Source: Pontibacter populi
GTDB lineage: Bacteria; Bacteroidota; Bacteroidia; Cytophagales; Hymenobacteraceae
Assembly: GCF_019336435.1 (NCBI RefSeq)
Contig: NZ_JAHWXQ010000004.1
Location: 1 to 64,000 of the forward strand
Direction of reading: 5' to 3'
DNA: 64,000 nt
Both the position numbers and the translations under genes were made by a program. The notes below the pieces were generated by a model that saw only the letters and a program-made list of their open reading frames with translations, made no database searches and had not been told where the DNA came from. Below are positions 33,967-44,401 of this stretch, piece by piece (within the stretch, counting starts at the first letter, position 1; every line of letters begins with the position of its first letter).

Positions 33967-34870
33967 GGTGTGTTTCTGTTACTTTACGGATGAAAATATC
34001 GTTTATGCTTGGCACCAACTCTACAAAAGAATGGATCTCTACCCGCTCCACCAGGTAGCGCAGCAGGTCGTTTGGCTTCACACCGTTTTCCAGTTTTATA
34101 TTTGCCCGGAAAACACCATTGTTCTCGTGTTGCTCCAGCACTTTAAAGTCAGGAGATGTTACGAGAAGATGACCATTACCAATTACCTGGAACGTATCGG
34201 TTTTATAAGCATCTTTTATTTCGCGCACCGGGCCATCCAGCACTTTCTGCGAACGGTTTATCAGGGCAATGTTATCGCAAAGCTCCTCTACAGACTCCAT
34301 ACGGTGCGTAGAAAAGATGATCGTTGCACCATTATCACGCAGGCGCAGTATTTCGTCTTTTATCAGGTTGGCATTTATCGGGTCGAAACCAGAGAATGGC
34401 TCATCCAGGATGATCAGCGTTGGTTCGTGCAGTACGGTGGCAATGAACTGTACTTTCTGCTGCATCCCCTTCGAGAGGTCTTCAATGTGCTTACCCAGCC
34501 ACTCCCGGATCTCAAAACGATCAACCCAGGTTTTTATACGTGCGGTTGCATCGGCTTTAGAAAGTCCTTTGAGCTGCGCCAGATATAGCAACTGCTCTCC
34601 TACTTTCATTTTTTTATAAAGTCCCCGCTCCTCTGGCAGGTAACCCATATCTTTTATATGGTCGGGTTTCAGACGTTCGCCTCTGAAGTAAATTTCACCT
34701 TCATCAGCGCCTGTTATCTGGGTAATTATACGGATAAGAGAAGTTTTACCGGCTCCGTTTGGGCCCAGTAAACCAAAAATGCAGCCTGCCGGTATGGCAA
34801 AGCTCACATTATCGAGGGCAGTGTGGTTAGAATAGCGTTTTGTAACGCCATCGATCTTTAGAATACTCAA
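33959..34870 (-). CDS. ABC transporter ATP-binding protein (NatA-like)
   Basis: The 303 residues show Walker A GPNGAGKTS (36-44), the signature LSKGMQQKV and Walker B LIILDEPFSGFDP, followed by a C-terminal extension of about 90 residues (from 215) typical of the NatA/CcmA-like subgroup. It energises the adjacent ABC-2 permease, whose gene it overlaps by 8 bp. A good promoter lies 25-55 bases upstream. Confidence 0.95.
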   Translation of the reverse strand: MSILKIDGVTKRYSNHTALDNVSFAIPAGCIFGLLGPNGAGKTSLIRIITQITGADEGEIYFRGERLKPDHIKDMGYLPEERGLYKKMKVGEQLLYLAQLKGLSKADATARIKTWVDRFEIREWLGKHIEDLSKGMQQKVQFIATVLHEPTLIILDEPFSGFDPINANLIKDEILRLRDNGATIIFSTHRMESVEELCDNIALINRSQKVLDGPVREIKDAYKTDTFQVIGNGHLLVTSPDFKVLEQHENNGVFRANIKLENGVKPNDLLRYLVERVEIHSFVELVPSINDIFIRKVTETHHA

Positions 34871-34894
34871 AGCTTAAAAACCATTTGATGTAAT

Positions 34895-34925
34895 CAAAAA
34901 TAGCTTTTAAGCATCAGAACGACAA
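34895..34925 (-). promoter_or_regulatory. Promoter of the ABC transporter operon
   Basis: On the minus strand TATTTTTG (34895-34902) and TTG (34923-34925) are 20 bp apart. Confidence 0.6.
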
Positions 34926-35009
34926 CTTTATATCCGCTTTATACTATACTTTTCGACAAACTATACCTATACCCTGACAAAGCTATTGTACATAAAGACA
35001 CAAAAACAA

Positions 35010-35042
35010 AAGAGCCGGCCCTTAAATCAAGAACCGGCTCTT
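35010..35042 (-). terminator. Terminator after dnaJ
   Basis: AAGAGCCGG (35010-35018) pairs with CCGGCTCTT (35034-35042); on the minus strand TTTGTTTTTGTG follows. Confidence 0.85.
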
Positions 35043-35060
35043 CGTATAGTTTATAGTTAT

Positions 35061-36200
35061 TTACTGAAAGTAGTCTTTCACTTTCTCGAAGAAACCTTTA
35101 TCGTTTTTGCCCGGATGCGGTGCAAAATTATCTGAATCGCGCAGGCTTTCCAGTGTTGCACGCTCTTCTGAGCTCAGGTGTTTCGGCGTCCAGACATTGA
35201 TATGGATCAGCTGATCGCCTTTGCCATATCCGTTTATGTCTTTAATACCTTTGCCACGCAGCCTGAAGATTTCGCCGCTTTGCGTACCTGGTTTAATATT
35301 GATCTTTACTTTACCGCCTATAGTTGGCACTTCAATATCGGCACCTAAGGCAGCATCCATAAAGCTGATATACTGGTCGAAGATAACATTGTTTCCATCA
35401 CGCTTCAGGGTTGGGTGCGCCTCTTCTTCTATCTGAATCAAAAGATCACCCGGTACACCACCGCGTTCCGGCACGTTACCTTTTCCGCTCATAGACAGCT
35501 GCATGCCATCCATTACACCAGCTGGTACATTTATAGTTATTACCTCTTCCTGCAGCTCTCGTCCGCTTCCATGGCAGGCATCGCAGCTTTTGGTAACTAT
35601 GCGGCCTTCACCGTTACAGGTAGGGCACGTTGCCGTGCTCACCATCTGGCCCAGCATCGTGTTTACAACCTTACGCACCTGACCAGAACCCTGGCAGGAG
35701 TTACAGGTCTGCATATCGGTTCCGTTTTTGGCACCGTTACCGCCGCAGGTACTGCAGGCTACATAGCGTTTTACCTTTATCTTTTTCTCAACGCCGTTGG
35801 CAATTTCTTCCAGGTTAAGCTTGAGTTTAATGCGCAGGTTGCTGCCTTTACGCTGTCTGCGGCCACCGCCACCCTGGCGTCCGCCACCAAAAAAGCTCTC
35901 AAACGGGCTGCCGCCACCGAAAATATCTCCAAACTGAGAGAAGATATCGTCCATGTTCATGCCGCCTCCGCCGCCGTTCACACCCTGGTGACCGAACTGG
36001 TCGTAGCGCTGACGCTTCTGCTGGTCGCTTAATACTTCGTACGCCTCAGCAGCTTCCTTAAACTTATCTTCTGCCGTGTGGTCGTCCGGGTTTTTATCCG
36101 GGTGAAATTTGATGGCTAACTTACGGTAAGCTTTTTTGATCTCCTCCTGCGAAGCTCCCCTGCTTACCTCCAGCACCTCGTAATAATCTCTCTTAGCCAT
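35061..36200 (-). CDS. dnaJ: Chaperone protein DnaJ
   Basis: DnaJ delivers clients to DnaK and stimulates its ATPase. In order: J domain with HPDKN (about 32-36), glycine/phenylalanine region (about 70-120), four zinc-binding CxxCxGxG-type repeats ([32 protein letters not shown]) and the C-terminal substrate domains. The 379-residue length is normal. It begins 4 bp after grpE on the same strand; dnaK is not in the window. Confidence 0.97.
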   Translation of the reverse strand: MAKRDYYEVLEVSRGASQEEIKKAYRKLAIKFHPDKNPDDHTAEDKFKEAAEAYEVLSDQQKRQRYDQFGHQGVNGGGGGMNMDDIFSQFGDIFGGGSPFESFFGGGRQGGGGRRQRKGSNLRIKLKLNLEEIANGVEKKIKVKRYVACSTCGGNGAKNGTDMQTCNSCQGSGQVRKVVNTMLGQMVSTATCPTCNGEGRIVTKSCDACHGSGRELQEEVITINVPAGVMDGMQLSMSGKGNVPERGGVPGDLLIQIEEEAHPTLKRDGNNVIFDQYISFMDAALGADIEVPTIGGKVKINIKPGTQSGEIFRLRGKGIKDINGYGKGDQLIHINVWTPKHLSSEERATLESLRDSDNFAPHPGKNDKGFFEKVKDYFQ

Positions 36201-36204
36201 TTGC

Positions 36205-36777
36205 TTACGCTCCTATTATAACCTTTGCAAAACGGATCACTTTGTCGTTCAGCGTATAGCCTCTCTCGATCACGTCTACAATTTTGCCTTTCAGCTCTTC
36301 TGATGGCGCCGGAATCTGAGTTACTGCTTCGTGCATATCCGCATCAAAATCAGAACCAGCCGGAATATCCATTGGCTTCAGCCCTTTCAGTTCTGTTACC
36401 TTCTTCAATTTATGGAAAACCAATTCCAGCCCCTGCAACAATGCATCCACATCTTTGGTTTCTTCCATCGCCAGTCGTGCACGTTCCATGTCATCCATTA
36501 CAGGCAATAGTTCGCCCATCAGATCCTGGTTCGCTGTTTTTAAGATATCCTGGCGTTCTTTGGCAGTTCTGCGTCTGAAGTTCTCAAACTCAGCCATTAA
36601 ACGGATGTATTTATCTTTCATTTCTGCCAACTCTGCAGCGGCACCATCTTGCTGGTCTTCAGTAGCAGTTTCTTCGGTTTCGTCTACCTGGTTCAGGTTT
36701 CCTTCCGTTTCAGCACTGGCAGTGTTCTCCTGCAATTCGTCGTGCTCCTGTTCTTTTTTAATATCTTTATCTGACAT
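36205..36777 (-). CDS. grpE: Nucleotide exchange factor GrpE
   Basis: GrpE releases ADP from DnaK. The 190 residues have an acidic, disordered N-terminus (about 1-50), a long coiled-coil helix ([20 protein letters not shown], the family core) and a C-terminal beta domain ending in [10 protein letters not shown]. It leads the grpE-dnaJ operon. No CIRCE or other heat-shock operator is seen in the 250 bp upstream. Confidence 0.96.
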   Translation of the reverse strand: MSDKDIKKEQEHDELQENTASAETEGNLNQVDETEETATEDQQDGAAAELAEMKDKYIRLMAEFENFRRRTAKERQDILKTANQDLMGELLPVMDDMERARLAMEETKDVDALLQGLELVFHKLKKVTELKGLKPMDIPAGSDFDADMHEAVTQIPAPSEELKGKIVDVIERGYTLNDKVIRFAKVIIGA

Positions 36778-36867
36778 AATGCCTTAAAAAAGTTAGATGA
36801 ATAGGTCTTCTTTGTCTTTTCAATTGTCTTGCCAAACCAGCGCATGTGCCAGAATGGCACTGCTTGA

Positions 36868-36948
36868 TTGTTAAATTGTTTAATTGCTAAATTGTTGATT
36901 ACTGCCTTTTGCGAATCTTAACAATTAAACCATACAGCCATTTAACAA
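36868..36948. repeat. Inverted repeat between grpE and obgE
   Basis: TTGTTAAATTGTTTAATTG (36868-36886) is matched in reverse complement by CAATTAAAC...TTTAACAA (36922-36948), with a 10-base insertion in the right arm. The nearby sequence is otherwise AT-rich simple repeat. No gene lies in 36778-37030. Confidence 0.6.
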
Positions 36949-36972
36949 TTTGCGCTATAGGCGCTTCAAAAA

Positions 36973-37007
36973 AAATCGGTAGACAGCCTGATAGCCACTA
37001 CCGATTT
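36973..37007 (-). terminator. Terminator after obgE
   Basis: A 10 bp stem AAATCGGTAG / CTACCGATTT (36973-36982 with 36998-37007); on the minus strand a run of T follows. Confidence 0.88.
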
Positions 37008-37030
37008 ACATAAAACTATAAATAACTGGC

Positions 37031-38023
37031 TTAGCTGTTTAAAGCATTCCAGATCATGTCTTTTAACTGAGATATATTTTTACCGGTGATACTTGAGATA
37101 AACACGGTCTCGAGTTCTTTAGGTAACGTACTTCGCATCTCATTCTCCAGCTCTTCGTCCAGCATATCGGATTTAGTGATGGCAAGCAGGCGTTTTTTGT
37201 CGAGTAATTCCGGATTAAAGGTTTCCAACTCATTCAGTAATATTCTATACTCTTCGGCAATGTCAGGGCTCTCGCAAGAGATCATGAACAGCAACATAGA
37301 GTTACGCTCGATGTGGCGCAGGAATCGTAAACCAAGTCCTTTTCCTTCCGAAGCTCCTTCTATAATTCCCGGAATATCGGCCATTACAAACGACCGGTAA
37401 TCGCGGTAAGCAACTACACCCAGGTTTGGTACCAGGGTTGTAAATGCATAGTTGGCAATTTTAGGTTTGGCCGCCGATACCACAGAAAGCAACGTAGACT
37501 TACCTGCATTCGGGAAACCAACAAGGCCAACATCGGCCAGCAGTTTCAGCTCCAGAATTACCCACTCCTCGCGGCCTTCTTCGCCGGGTTGGGCGTAGCG
37601 TGGCGTCTGATTGGTAGGTGATTTAAAGTGTGCGTTACCTAAACCACCTCGTCCGCCTGGAGTAAGAATGATCTCCTGGCCATCTTCGGTTATTTCGCAC
37701 ATCATTTCGCCGGTTTCAGCATTCCTGGCAACTGTTCCAAGTGGAACCTCCAGAACCTGATCTTCGCCTTGCGCACCGCTTGAGTGGCTTGGGCCACCAT
37801 TCAGGCCGTTTTCGGCTATAATATGCTTGCGGTATTGCAGGTGCAGCAACGTCCATAACTGGGAATTGCCCTTCAGTATAACATGACCGCCACGACCGCC
37901 GTCGCCACCATCAGGTCCACCTTTTGCCGTTTTCTTATCGCGGTGCAGGTGAGCAGAGCCGCCACCACCGTGTCCGGAGCGTGAGCAGATCTTAACGTAA
38001 TCTATAAAATTTGATGATGCCAA
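37031..38023 (-). CDS. obgE: GTPase Obg/CgtA
   Basis: Obg is an essential ribosome-associated GTPase that also binds ppGpp. The 330 residues have the glycine-rich Obg fold ([16 protein letters not shown] and GGDGGRGG near the start) and the G domain: G1 GFPNAGKS, G3 [10 protein letters not shown]4 TKSD. There is no long C-terminal acidic tail, as is usual in Bacteroidota. It begins 35 bp after adk, so adk-obgE are probably co-transcribed. Confidence 0.96.
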   Translation of the reverse strand: MASSNFIDYVKICSRSGHGGGGSAHLHRDKKTAKGGPDGGDGGRGGHVILKGNSQLWTLLHLQYRKHIIAENGLNGGPSHSSGAQGEDQVLEVPLGTVARNAETGEMMCEITEDGQEIILTPGGRGGLGNAHFKSPTNQTPRYAQPGEEGREEWVILELKLLADVGLVGFPNAGKSTLLSVVSAAKPKIANYAFTTLVPNLGVVAYRDYRSFVMADIPGIIEGASEGKGLGLRFLRHIERNSMLLFMISCESPDIAEEYRILLNELETFNPELLDKKRLLAITKSDMLDEELENEMRSTLPKELETVFISSITGKNISQLKDMIWNALNS

Positions 38024-38058
38024 TATGGTAGTAATGTGGACTATAGTCCGGTAAATGC

Positions 38059-38652
38059 TTACTTCTCTTCTTTCTTTGCTTTCAAAGAATCTATCTGGTT
38101 GCAGATCGCTCCAAAGATCTCATCGATCTCGCCAATGCCATCTACTGCAAAATATTTGCCTTGTCCTGAGTAATAATCAGCAACAGGTGTAGTCTTAGTA
38201 TTGTACTCATCCACACGCTTACGAATCAGTTCTTCGTTCTGGTCGTCAGGGCGGCCTGAGGTCTTACCACGAAGCAGCAAACGTTTGGTTAGCTCTTCAT
38301 CGTCTACTTTCAGGGCAATCATGCACGAGATTTGGGTGCCATGCTCTAACAGCAGTTTATCCAGCCCCTGTGCCTGTGGCACGGTGCGCGGGAAGCCATC
38401 GAAAATAAAGCCGCCGGCGTTTCTGTTTTCCTGCACTTTATTAGAGATCATCCCGATTACCACTTCATCCGGAACCAGTAAACCATTATCCATCAAAGAT
38501 TTGGCTTTCAGACCCAGTTCAGTACCCGCTGCAATTTCAGAGCGCAGCAGATCGCCGGTTGACAGATGAATCAGGTTATATTTATCGATCAGCTTCTGAC
38601 TTTGCGTGCCTTTTCCAGCACCTGGAGGACCGAACAAAACGATGTTGAGCAT
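38059..38652 (-). CDS. adk: Adenylate kinase
   Basis: Adk interconverts ATP + AMP and 2 ADP. The P-loop [10 protein letters not shown] (8-17), the AMP-binding [10 protein letters not shown] and [11 protein letters not shown] motifs are all present. At 197 residues it is the short form: the lid after [14 protein letters not shown] has no zinc cysteines. It sits between hpt and obgE on the minus strand, keeping purine nucleotide genes together. Confidence 0.97.
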   Translation of the reverse strand: MLNIVLFGPPGAGKGTQSQKLIDKYNLIHLSTGDLLRSEIAAGTELGLKAKSLMDNGLLVPDEVVIGMISNKVQENRNAGGFIFDGFPRTVPQAQGLDKLLLEHGTQISCMIALKVDDEELTKRLLLRGKTSGRPDDQNEELIRKRVDEYNTKTTPVADYYSGQGKYFAVDGIGEIDEIFGAICNQIDSLKAKKEEK

Positions 38653-38673
38653 ATCTTAGGTTATAATAAAAAG

Positions 38674-38681
38674 CAAAAATA
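38674..38681 (-). promoter_or_regulatory. Possible -7 element of adk-obgE
   Basis: TATTTTTG on the minus strand, 22 bases before the adk start; no -33 TTG at the expected place. Confidence 0.35.
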
Positions 38682-38764
38682 GGTATAAAATTCCTGAAAT
38701 GTTAAATTTTTTGACCTGCCAACCTCAAGCCTCTGGCAAGTGTAAGCCGGTTACTTTAAATAAA

Positions 38765-39307
38765 TTACGATACGATCTTATAGATATCGCGCAGGTTGCG
38801 GCCAAGGCCGTTATAGTCAAGTCCGTAGCCTACCACAAAGTCGTTAGGTATTGTTTTGGCCACGTATTTTACATCTAACTGGTGCTGCAGGCAATCCGGC
38901 TTAAGCAGCAGCGATGCTACCTCTACTGATGCCGGCGACTTGGCATGCAACTGGTTTATCAGGTTATGTACTGTATGGCCGGTATCTACAATATCTTCCA
39001 GCACTACTATATGCCGTCCTTCCACATTATCTGTCAGGCCCAATACTTCTCTCACTTTCCCGGTACTTTCCATATCCTGGTAAGATGACAAGCGGATAAA
39101 GGAAATCTCGCAAGGGATATCTACACGTTTTAACAGGTCAGAGGCGAACATGAACGAACCGTTGAGTACAGCCAGAAAAAGGGGATTTTTGCCTTCATAT
39201 TCTTTGCTGATCTGCTCAGCCAGCATGGTAATGCGGGCTATTATCTCTTCTTCGTACAGGTAAGTGCTAAAGTCGCAATCGTGCAGCGTAATCGTACGGG
39301 GGCTCAT
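38765..39307 (-). CDS. hpt: Hypoxanthine phosphoribosyltransferase
   Basis: Hpt salvages hypoxanthine (and often guanine) with PRPP to give IMP (GMP). The 180 residues carry the PRPP-binding signature VVLEDIVDTGHT and the N-terminal flexible-loop region SSYQDMESTGKVREVLG. It is followed 112 bp later by adk, forming a purine salvage/energy group hpt-adk-obgE. Confidence 0.95.
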   Translation of the reverse strand: MSPRTITLHDCDFSTYLYEEEIIARITMLAEQISKEYEGKNPLFLAVLNGSFMFASDLLKRVDIPCEISFIRLSSYQDMESTGKVREVLGLTDNVEGRHIVVLEDIVDTGHTVHNLINQLHAKSPASVEVASLLLKPDCLQHQLDVKYVAKTIPNDFVVGYGLDYNGLGRNLRDIYKIVS

Positions 39308-39330
39308 AGTTTGCTTTTTGGTGAGTTACA

Positions 39331-39338
39331 CAAAGGTA
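39331..39338 (-). promoter_or_regulatory. Probable -7 element of hpt
   Basis: TACCTTTG on the minus strand, 23 bases before the start codon; the -33 region is only T-rich. Confidence 0.45.
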
Positions 39339-39360
39339 GCATTTTAGAATATGATAAAAA

Positions 39361-39389
39361 AAGAAGCCCGGCGCAAAGCCGGGCTTCTT
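39361..39389 (-). terminator. Terminator after hppA
   Basis: A 12 bp perfect stem AAGAAGCCCGGC / GCCGGGCTTCTT with loop GCAAA; T-run on the minus strand. Confidence 0.92.
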
Positions 39390-39412
39390 TATACTAATAA
39401 CTATAGTTGAGG

Positions 39413-41662
39413 TTACTTTGCGGCAATACCAGCTACCGTTACTGTATTTTCAGCATTTATAGTTTTTTCTGCTGCCGGAGTAACTTTCACTTCCTCAGGA
39501 GTCAGTTTTGGCTCTTCCGGAATGGCAGGAGTTCTTTCTGTTGCAATATGTGGCGCAATTACCAACGATACAATCGACATTAATTTGATCAGGATGTTCA
39601 TAGATGGACCAGACGTATCTTTGAACGGATCACCTACGGTATCGCCGGTTACAGATGCTTTGTGAGGCTCAGAGCCTTTGTACTCCATCACACCGTTGAT
39701 CATTACCCCTTTCTCGAATGACTTTTTAGCGTTATCCCATGCGCCACCGGCGTTAGACTGGAACATGGCCATTAGCACACCAGAGACGGTAACACCAGCC
39801 AGCAAACCACCCAGAATTTCAGCAGAAGGCGTTTCTTTAAACACACCTTTCAGGCCGAAACCAACTATAAGCGGAACGATGAGGGCAATAGCACCTGGTA
39901 ACATCATTTCGCGGATAGCAGCTTTAGTAGAGATAGCCACGCATTTTTCGTACTCCGGCTTGCCGGTTCCTTCCATGATACCCGGAATTTCGCGGAACTG
40001 ACGACGAACTTCGTGCACCATGGCCATAGCCGCTCTGCCTACTGCTGCAATAGCTAATGCAGAGAAGATGAACGGAATCATGGCACCAATGAACAGACCA
40101 GCTAAAACAGGCGCTTTGTAAAGGTCAATAGAATCGATACCGGCAATACCAACGAAAGCTGCAAATAAAGCTAGTGAAGTTAAAGCAGCAGAAGCAATTG
40201 CAAATCCTTTACCAGTTGCTGCTGTAGTGTTACCAACGGCATCCAGAATATCGGTTCTGCCACGTACTTCTTTCGGCAGTTCGCTCATTTCAGCAATACC
40301 ACCAGCGTTATCCGCAATCGGTCCGAATGCATCGATAGCGAGCTGCATAGCGGTTGTAGCCATCATACCTGCGGCTGCAATTGCCACACCGTATAAACCG
40401 GCTGCTGCATAAGAGAATACGATACCTGCCGCCAGAACTATAATTGGCAGTACAGTTGAGTGCATACCTACTGCCAGACCAGCGATAATGTTGGTAGCAT
40501 GGCCTGTAGAAGATTGTTGCACGATAGAGTTAACAGGACCTTTACCCATTGCAGTATAGTACTCTGTGATAATACTCATTAAAGTACCTACTACCAGACC
40601 AACCATAACTGCCAGGAACACATCGTTTGCAGAGAAATCGAAATTACGCAGGTTCATCTGTTCCGGTAGCATCCAGTGGATCACAAAGTATGCACCTACA
40701 GCTGTCAGGAATACAGAGATCCAGTTACCACGGTTAAGGGCAGCCTGCACATCGCCACCTTCTTTTACACGGATGAACAACATACCAATCAGGGAGAAAA
40801 TGATACCAAGACCTGCGATCAGCATGGGAAGAATAACCGGCGATAAGCCCCCGAAATTATCTTGCGCAATAACCTCGCGGCCAAGTACCATGGTGGCCAG
40901 TATAGTTGCCACATAAGAACCGAACAAGTCGGCACCCATCCCGGCTACGTCACCTACGTTATCGCCTACGTTATCAGCTATAGTTGCAGGGTTACGCGGG
41001 TCATCTTCCGGGATACCGGCTTCTACTTTACCTACAAGGTCAGCACCAACATCAGCGGCTTTGGTATAGATACCTCCACCCACACGGGCAAACAGGGCAA
41101 TACTTTCAGCGCCCAGCGAGAAACCTGTCAGTACCTCCAGGGCACGCTCCATCTGGATACCATTTACATCGGCACCAGTGCTCTGTACGAAGTAGTAATA
41201 TAAAACTATAAACAGTGAGCCTAAGCCAAGAACAGCCAAACCAGCCACGCCCATACCCATTACCGAACCACCTGCAAACGATACATCAAGGGCACGGGAA
41301 AGGCTGGTACGGGCTGCTTCAGCGGTACGCACGTTTGCTTTTGTGGCAATGCGCATACCTATAAAACCGGCTGTAGCCGAAAAAACAGCACCAATAATAA
41401 AGGCTATTACAATGGACCAGTGCGATCGCTCACCACCGGAATAGCCCAGATAACCTAAAAATAAGGAAGCAATTATGACAAAATAAAAGAGCACTTTGTA
41501 CTCTGCTTTTAAGAAAGCCATCGCACCATCTGAAATGTGGCGCGCAATCTCCGTCATGCGCTCATTACCTGCGGGCTGCTTCGTTACCCATGCCGACCGT
41601 ATAAAAGTATACAGTAAGGCCGCCAGACCAAGAGCAGGAATCGCGTAAAGAATATTTTCCAT
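39413..41662 (-). CDS. hppA: Membrane-bound ion-pumping pyrophosphatase, K+-dependent type
   Basis: This enzyme uses pyrophosphate hydrolysis to pump Na+ and/or H+ across the membrane. The 749 residues form about 16 spans and contain the substrate motif [19 protein letters not shown] and the [17 protein letters not shown] repeat. The [10 protein letters not shown] segment has alanine where K+-independent enzymes have lysine, so I infer K+ dependence; whether it pumps Na+ or H+ is not settled from sequence. A short extra tail (from about 705) is rich in proline, glutamate and lysine. It has its own terminator. Confidence 0.95.
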   Translation of the reverse strand: MENILYAIPALGLAALLYTFIRSAWVTKQPAGNERMTEIARHISDGAMAFLKAEYKVLFYFVIIASLFLGYLGYSGGERSHWSIVIAFIIGAVFSATAGFIGMRIATKANVRTAEAARTSLSRALDVSFAGGSVMGMGVAGLAVLGLGSLFIVLYYYFVQSTGADVNGIQMERALEVLTGFSLGAESIALFARVGGGIYTKAADVGADLVGKVEAGIPEDDPRNPATIADNVGDNVGDVAGMGADLFGSYVATILATMVLGREVIAQDNFGGLSPVILPMLIAGLGIIFSLIGMLFIRVKEGGDVQAALNRGNWISVFLTAVGAYFVIHWMLPEQMNLRNFDFSANDVFLAVMVGLVVGTLMSIITEYYTAMGKGPVNSIVQQSSTGHATNIIAGLAVGMHSTVLPIIVLAAGIVFSYAAAGLYGVAIAAAGMMATTAMQLAIDAFGPIADNAGGIAEMSELPKEVRGRTDILDAVGNTTAATGKGFAIASAALTSLALFAAFVGIAGIDSIDLYKAPVLAGLFIGAMIPFIFSALAIAAVGRAAMAMVHEVRRQFREIPGIMEGTGKPEYEKCVAISTKAAIREMMLPGAIALIVPLIVGFGLKGVFKETPSAEILGGLLAGVTVSGVLMAMFQSNAGGAWDNAKKSFEKGVMINGVMEYKGSEPHKASVTGDTVGDPFKDTSGPSMNILIKLMSIVSLVIAPHIATERTPAIPEEPKLTPEEVKVTPAAEKTINAENTVTVAGIAAK

Positions 41663-41850
41663 TTAAAAGAGTTAAGAGTGTTAAGGTTAAAGAATATTTG
41701 AATATAGCTATTAAAGAAATGAGTTTGGCTTGAATATTCCAAATATTTTTACCTGAAAGCGGTTTAGAACGATTAGCAGCTATACTTCTTAGACTGAAGC
41801 GGTTGAAGCTATAGTTTGCATGGATTAGCCCAACTATAGTTTAAAAGCAA

Positions 41851-41877
41851 AAAAGCGCAGTTCTGGACCGCGCTTTT
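41851..41877 (-). terminator. Terminator for the metallopeptidase transcript
   Basis: AAAAGCGC (41851-41858) pairs with GCGCTTTT (41870-41877); on the minus strand TTTTGCTTTT follows. It is 250 bases after the gene's stop, so the repeat at 41954-42030 would be in the 3' untranslated RNA. Confidence 0.65.
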
Positions 41878-41953
41878 GTAGTGTATTATGCTTTTGATTC
41901 AGTATGTAGATTTCGTTAAACGAACCAGATGTGCAAATAAACCTACACTATTT

Positions 41954-42030
41954 TGTCACCCTGAAAGGATCTTGTGAGGTAATAGTACAGGTTTAATCTC
42001 CCTTCCACCAAGTTTCTTCCAGAATGACAG
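41954..42030. repeat. Small inverted-end repeat (about 77 bp)
   Basis: The left end TGTCACCCTGAAAGGATCTTG and the right end AAGTTTCTTCCAGAATGACA (42010-42029) are imperfect reverse complements. The form (TGTCA...TGACA) is like that of the larger M4 element but the sequence differs, so it is a second family. Such ends are common in Bacteroidota intergenic DNA as I recall it. Confidence 0.6.
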
Positions 42031-42126
42031 TGATTTTTATGTTAGACTGATCTATCCAGACACTTGTAAACTCACACAATCACTCTTTAACTCCTAAACT
42101 CTCTAACTCATAAACGCTCTAACTAG

Positions 42127-43041
42127 CTATAGTTTTTCGAGCAATGCCTTGTAAAGCTTTACCATACTATAGATGTCATTCTTGTTTACGATCTCATCTG
42201 GTGTGTGCACGTTATCTTCAGGGGCACCTACAAAGCACCAGTCCCATGGATAAGCGGCTTTCTGCAATTCTTTGGCATCGCTTCCGCCGGCCCCTTCCAC
42301 TTCCAACTGGTACGGCACACCGGATTCTTTGGCAATGCTAATGATCTTCTGCACATACGAGCGACGCGGAATCAAGCTGTCACGCATCGAGATGACTACC
42401 CCTTTGCCCGGCTGTACACCTTCTGTAACCCAGGTAATATCAGCGATCAGGGCCTGGCGTACGTGGTAATGTTCATAAATATACTTAGCAAGGTAAGCAA
42501 CGGAACCGCCGCCGTGTTCTTCCCAGCAACTAAACGCTATAATACCATTTTCTAAGGTTTCGGCTACTTTTAGTGCAGCCCAAACTCCCAGGCGGTTATC
42601 CATGTAGCAGCTTTGCACTGTTTCATCTGTTTCCCTGAAATCAGACTTGAATACCAGTTCGGTGCCGCGGTCAATTTCCCGATGGTACTCATAGCTTAGT
42701 TCGCCTTCTTCTTCATCGTATTTCAGCGTGCAGGTAATATCTCCCTGGCTATCGGAGCCTGTTAGGGTGTAACCGGTTTTAGAGGCAGGCCCACCGATCG
42801 GTACCAGCTGGTGGCCGTAGCGCACAGTATATCCGATAGAATCCATATGAGCAAAAACGGCGGCGTTTGGCTTCCCGAAAACGAGTAAAATACAATCCTG
42901 AAAATCTTCGTTATTTACTATAACGGGTTGCACCTTCCACTGAACTTTATGTGTTTCGATATAGTTTAGCAGGAAGTCAGTCATCTTTTTTTCGTTGCCT
43001 GACGGTGCATGAATCTGGCAGAGTTGTTTCAGGAGCTGCAT
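42127..43041 (-). CDS. Zinc metallopeptidase of the M42/M20/M28 type (aminopeptidase-like)
   Basis: The 304 residues start [10 protein letters not shown], the common N-terminal motif of M42 and M20 peptidases. FAHMDSIGY supplies the HxD metal ligands, and [10 protein letters not shown] the Glu-Glu catalytic/metal pair. A C-terminal GGSDAKELQ and [13 protein letters not shown] supply further ligands (Asp, His). The exact family is unsure; glutamyl aminopeptidase or dipeptidase activity would be typical. It has a -7 element at 43065 and a distant terminator. Confidence 0.8.
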   Translation of the reverse strand: MQLLKQLCQIHAPSGNEKKMTDFLLNYIETHKVQWKVQPVIVNNEDFQDCILLVFGKPNAAVFAHMDSIGYTVRYGHQLVPIGGPASKTGYTLTGSDSQGDITCTLKYDEEEGELSYEYHREIDRGTELVFKSDFRETDETVQSCYMDNRLGVWAALKVAETLENGIIAFSCWEEHGGGSVAYLAKYIYEHYHVRQALIADITWVTEGVQPGKGVVISMRDSLIPRRSYVQKIISIAKESGVPYQLEVEGAGGSDAKELQKAAYPWDWCFVGAPEDNVHTPDEIVNKNDIYSMVKLYKALLEKL

Positions 43042-43064
43042 GTTTGTAGTTTTGGGTTTGAACT

Positions 43065-43072
43065 CAAAATTA
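43065..43072 (-). promoter_or_regulatory. Probable -7 element of the metallopeptidase gene
   Basis: TAATTTTG on the minus strand, 24 bases before the start codon; the -33 match is weak. Confidence 0.45.
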
Positions 43073-43150
43073 ATATAAAAGTTGTACTTTCATTTCCTAT
43101 CCTGATACGGTAGCAAGTGGCGCACAAAAAATAGAATTTTACAATTTCAC

Positions 43151-44401
43151 ATGAAGAAGTTTTTATACATCGCCTTCGGTTTACTTTTACCTGTAATGGC
43201 TTCGGCACAAACCCAGGAAACTATAGGAGATACTACTGCCATGCGCCAGGTTAATATTGGTACAGTAGATGTAATTCCTACTGCGGTGAAGGTAAAAGGC
43301 ATGCTGCTGCTGAACAAGGATGTACAGTATGAACTGGAAGGTGCGGTTGATAACATGTACAACTTTAAGTATGAGCGCGCTGAAAAGCAGTTTAAATCAT
43401 TGCGTCGCCGTTATCCGGAGCACCCGCTGCCATACTTTCTGATGGGCCTGAGCCAGTGGTGGAAAATTGTACCTACTAACATTCAGACGAAAAAATACGA
43501 TGACCTGTTTTTCGCTTACATGGATACCACTATTCAAAAGGCGGAAGAACTATACGATAAGAATGAAAACAACACGGAAGCGGCCTTTTTCCTGGCTGCA
43601 GCCAATGGTTTCTCGGCCCGCCTGCATTCTGAGCGAAGCAACTGGCGTAAGGCAACCGTGCACAGCAAACGCGCGATAGAATATATGGAGATTGCCAAAG
43701 CCGGTAACGGCCTGAGCCCGGAATTTCTTTTTGGGGAGGCACTTTTTAATTATTACGCTATCTGGATACACGAAAACTATAAAATGTTGCGTCCTGTGCT
43801 GGCTTTCTTCCCGGATGGTGATAAACGTTTAGGCTTAAAGCAGCTTCGCCACGTGTCGAACAGCGGTTTTTATACAGGAACAGAAGCAAAGTTCTTCCTG
43901 ATGAAGATCTACGCAAACGAAGAAGGCAACCTAGATGAATCGATGAAAATTGCGCAGTCGCTGGCAACCAAGTACCCGGACAATGCCTACTTCCAGCGCT
44001 TTTATGCCCGTTTGTTATTTGTGCAGGGCCACTTCTCGATGGCAGAGCGTGTATCGTTGGATATTCTGCATAAACTTGAACAGAAAATGCCGGGCTACGA
44101 AGCTGTGAGTGGCCGCTACGCATCGTACATTCTGGCTTACGTTAACCAGAACAAATACCGCGACCTCGAAAAAGCAAAGCAGTATTACCAGGAATCCATT
44201 ATGTATGCGGAGATGAGCAACGAACGTGATTCGGGTTACTTTATTAACTCTTACCTGAACCTGGCCCGCATCAGCGACCAGCAAAAAGATAAATCGAAGG
44301 CAAAGCGTTACTATACTATCGTAATCAACTCTTCAGAAAAAAAATCAGCAGCATTTAAAGAAGCTCGCAACTTCCTGAAAGCGAATAAAAAAGTTAAGTA
44401 A
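43151..44401 (+). CDS. Exported tetratricopeptide-repeat protein
   Basis: The 416 residues begin with a signal peptide (cut after ASA, before QTQE) and then form mostly helical repeats of the TPR kind, for example FKYERAEKQFKSLRRRYPEHPLP, ending in a final TPR near residue 380. It is probably periplasmic and serves as a scaffold; its partner is not known. It is divergent from the metallopeptidase gene, and its 3' end overlaps the convergent glycosyltransferase gene by 8 bp, leaving no room for a terminator. Confidence 0.8.
   Translation: MKKFLYIAFGLLLPVMASAQTQETIGDTTAMRQVNIGTVDVIPTAVKVKGMLLLNKDVQYELEGAVDNMYNFKYERAEKQFKSLRRRYPEHPLPYFLMGLSQWWKIVPTNIQTKKYDDLFFAYMDTTIQKAEELYDKNENNTEAAFFLAAANGFSARLHSERSNWRKATVHSKRAIEYMEIAKAGNGLSPEFLFGEALFNYYAIWIHENYKMLRPVLAFFPDGDKRLGLKQLRHVSNSGFYTGTEAKFFLMKIYANEEGNLDESMKIAQSLATKYPDNAYFQRFYARLLFVQGHFSMAERVSLDILHKLEQKMPGYEAVSGRYASYILAYVNQNKYRDLEKAKQYYQESIMYAEMSNERDSGYFINSYLNLARISDQQKDKSKAKRYYTIVINSSEKKSAAFKEARNFLKANKKVK

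Larger units (their letters stand above)
41663..42126. other. Gene-free region between hppA and the metallopeptidase gene
   Basis: 464 bp without a gene. It contains the hppA upstream region, an AACTATAGTT motif (41832-41841), a terminator (41851-41877), a small inverted-end repeat (41954-42030) and a CTCTAACTC-type simple repeat (about 42078-42123). The last three belong to the 3' side of the metallopeptidase gene. Confidence 0.6.

Noticed and set aside
33833..34588. A 251-codon frame opposite the ABC transporter genes
   Set aside because: Shadow of the permease and ATPase genes; no domain or start context.
35415..36032. A 205-codon frame opposite dnaJ
   Set aside because: It mirrors the low-complexity glycine and cysteine regions of dnaJ; such shadows are common.
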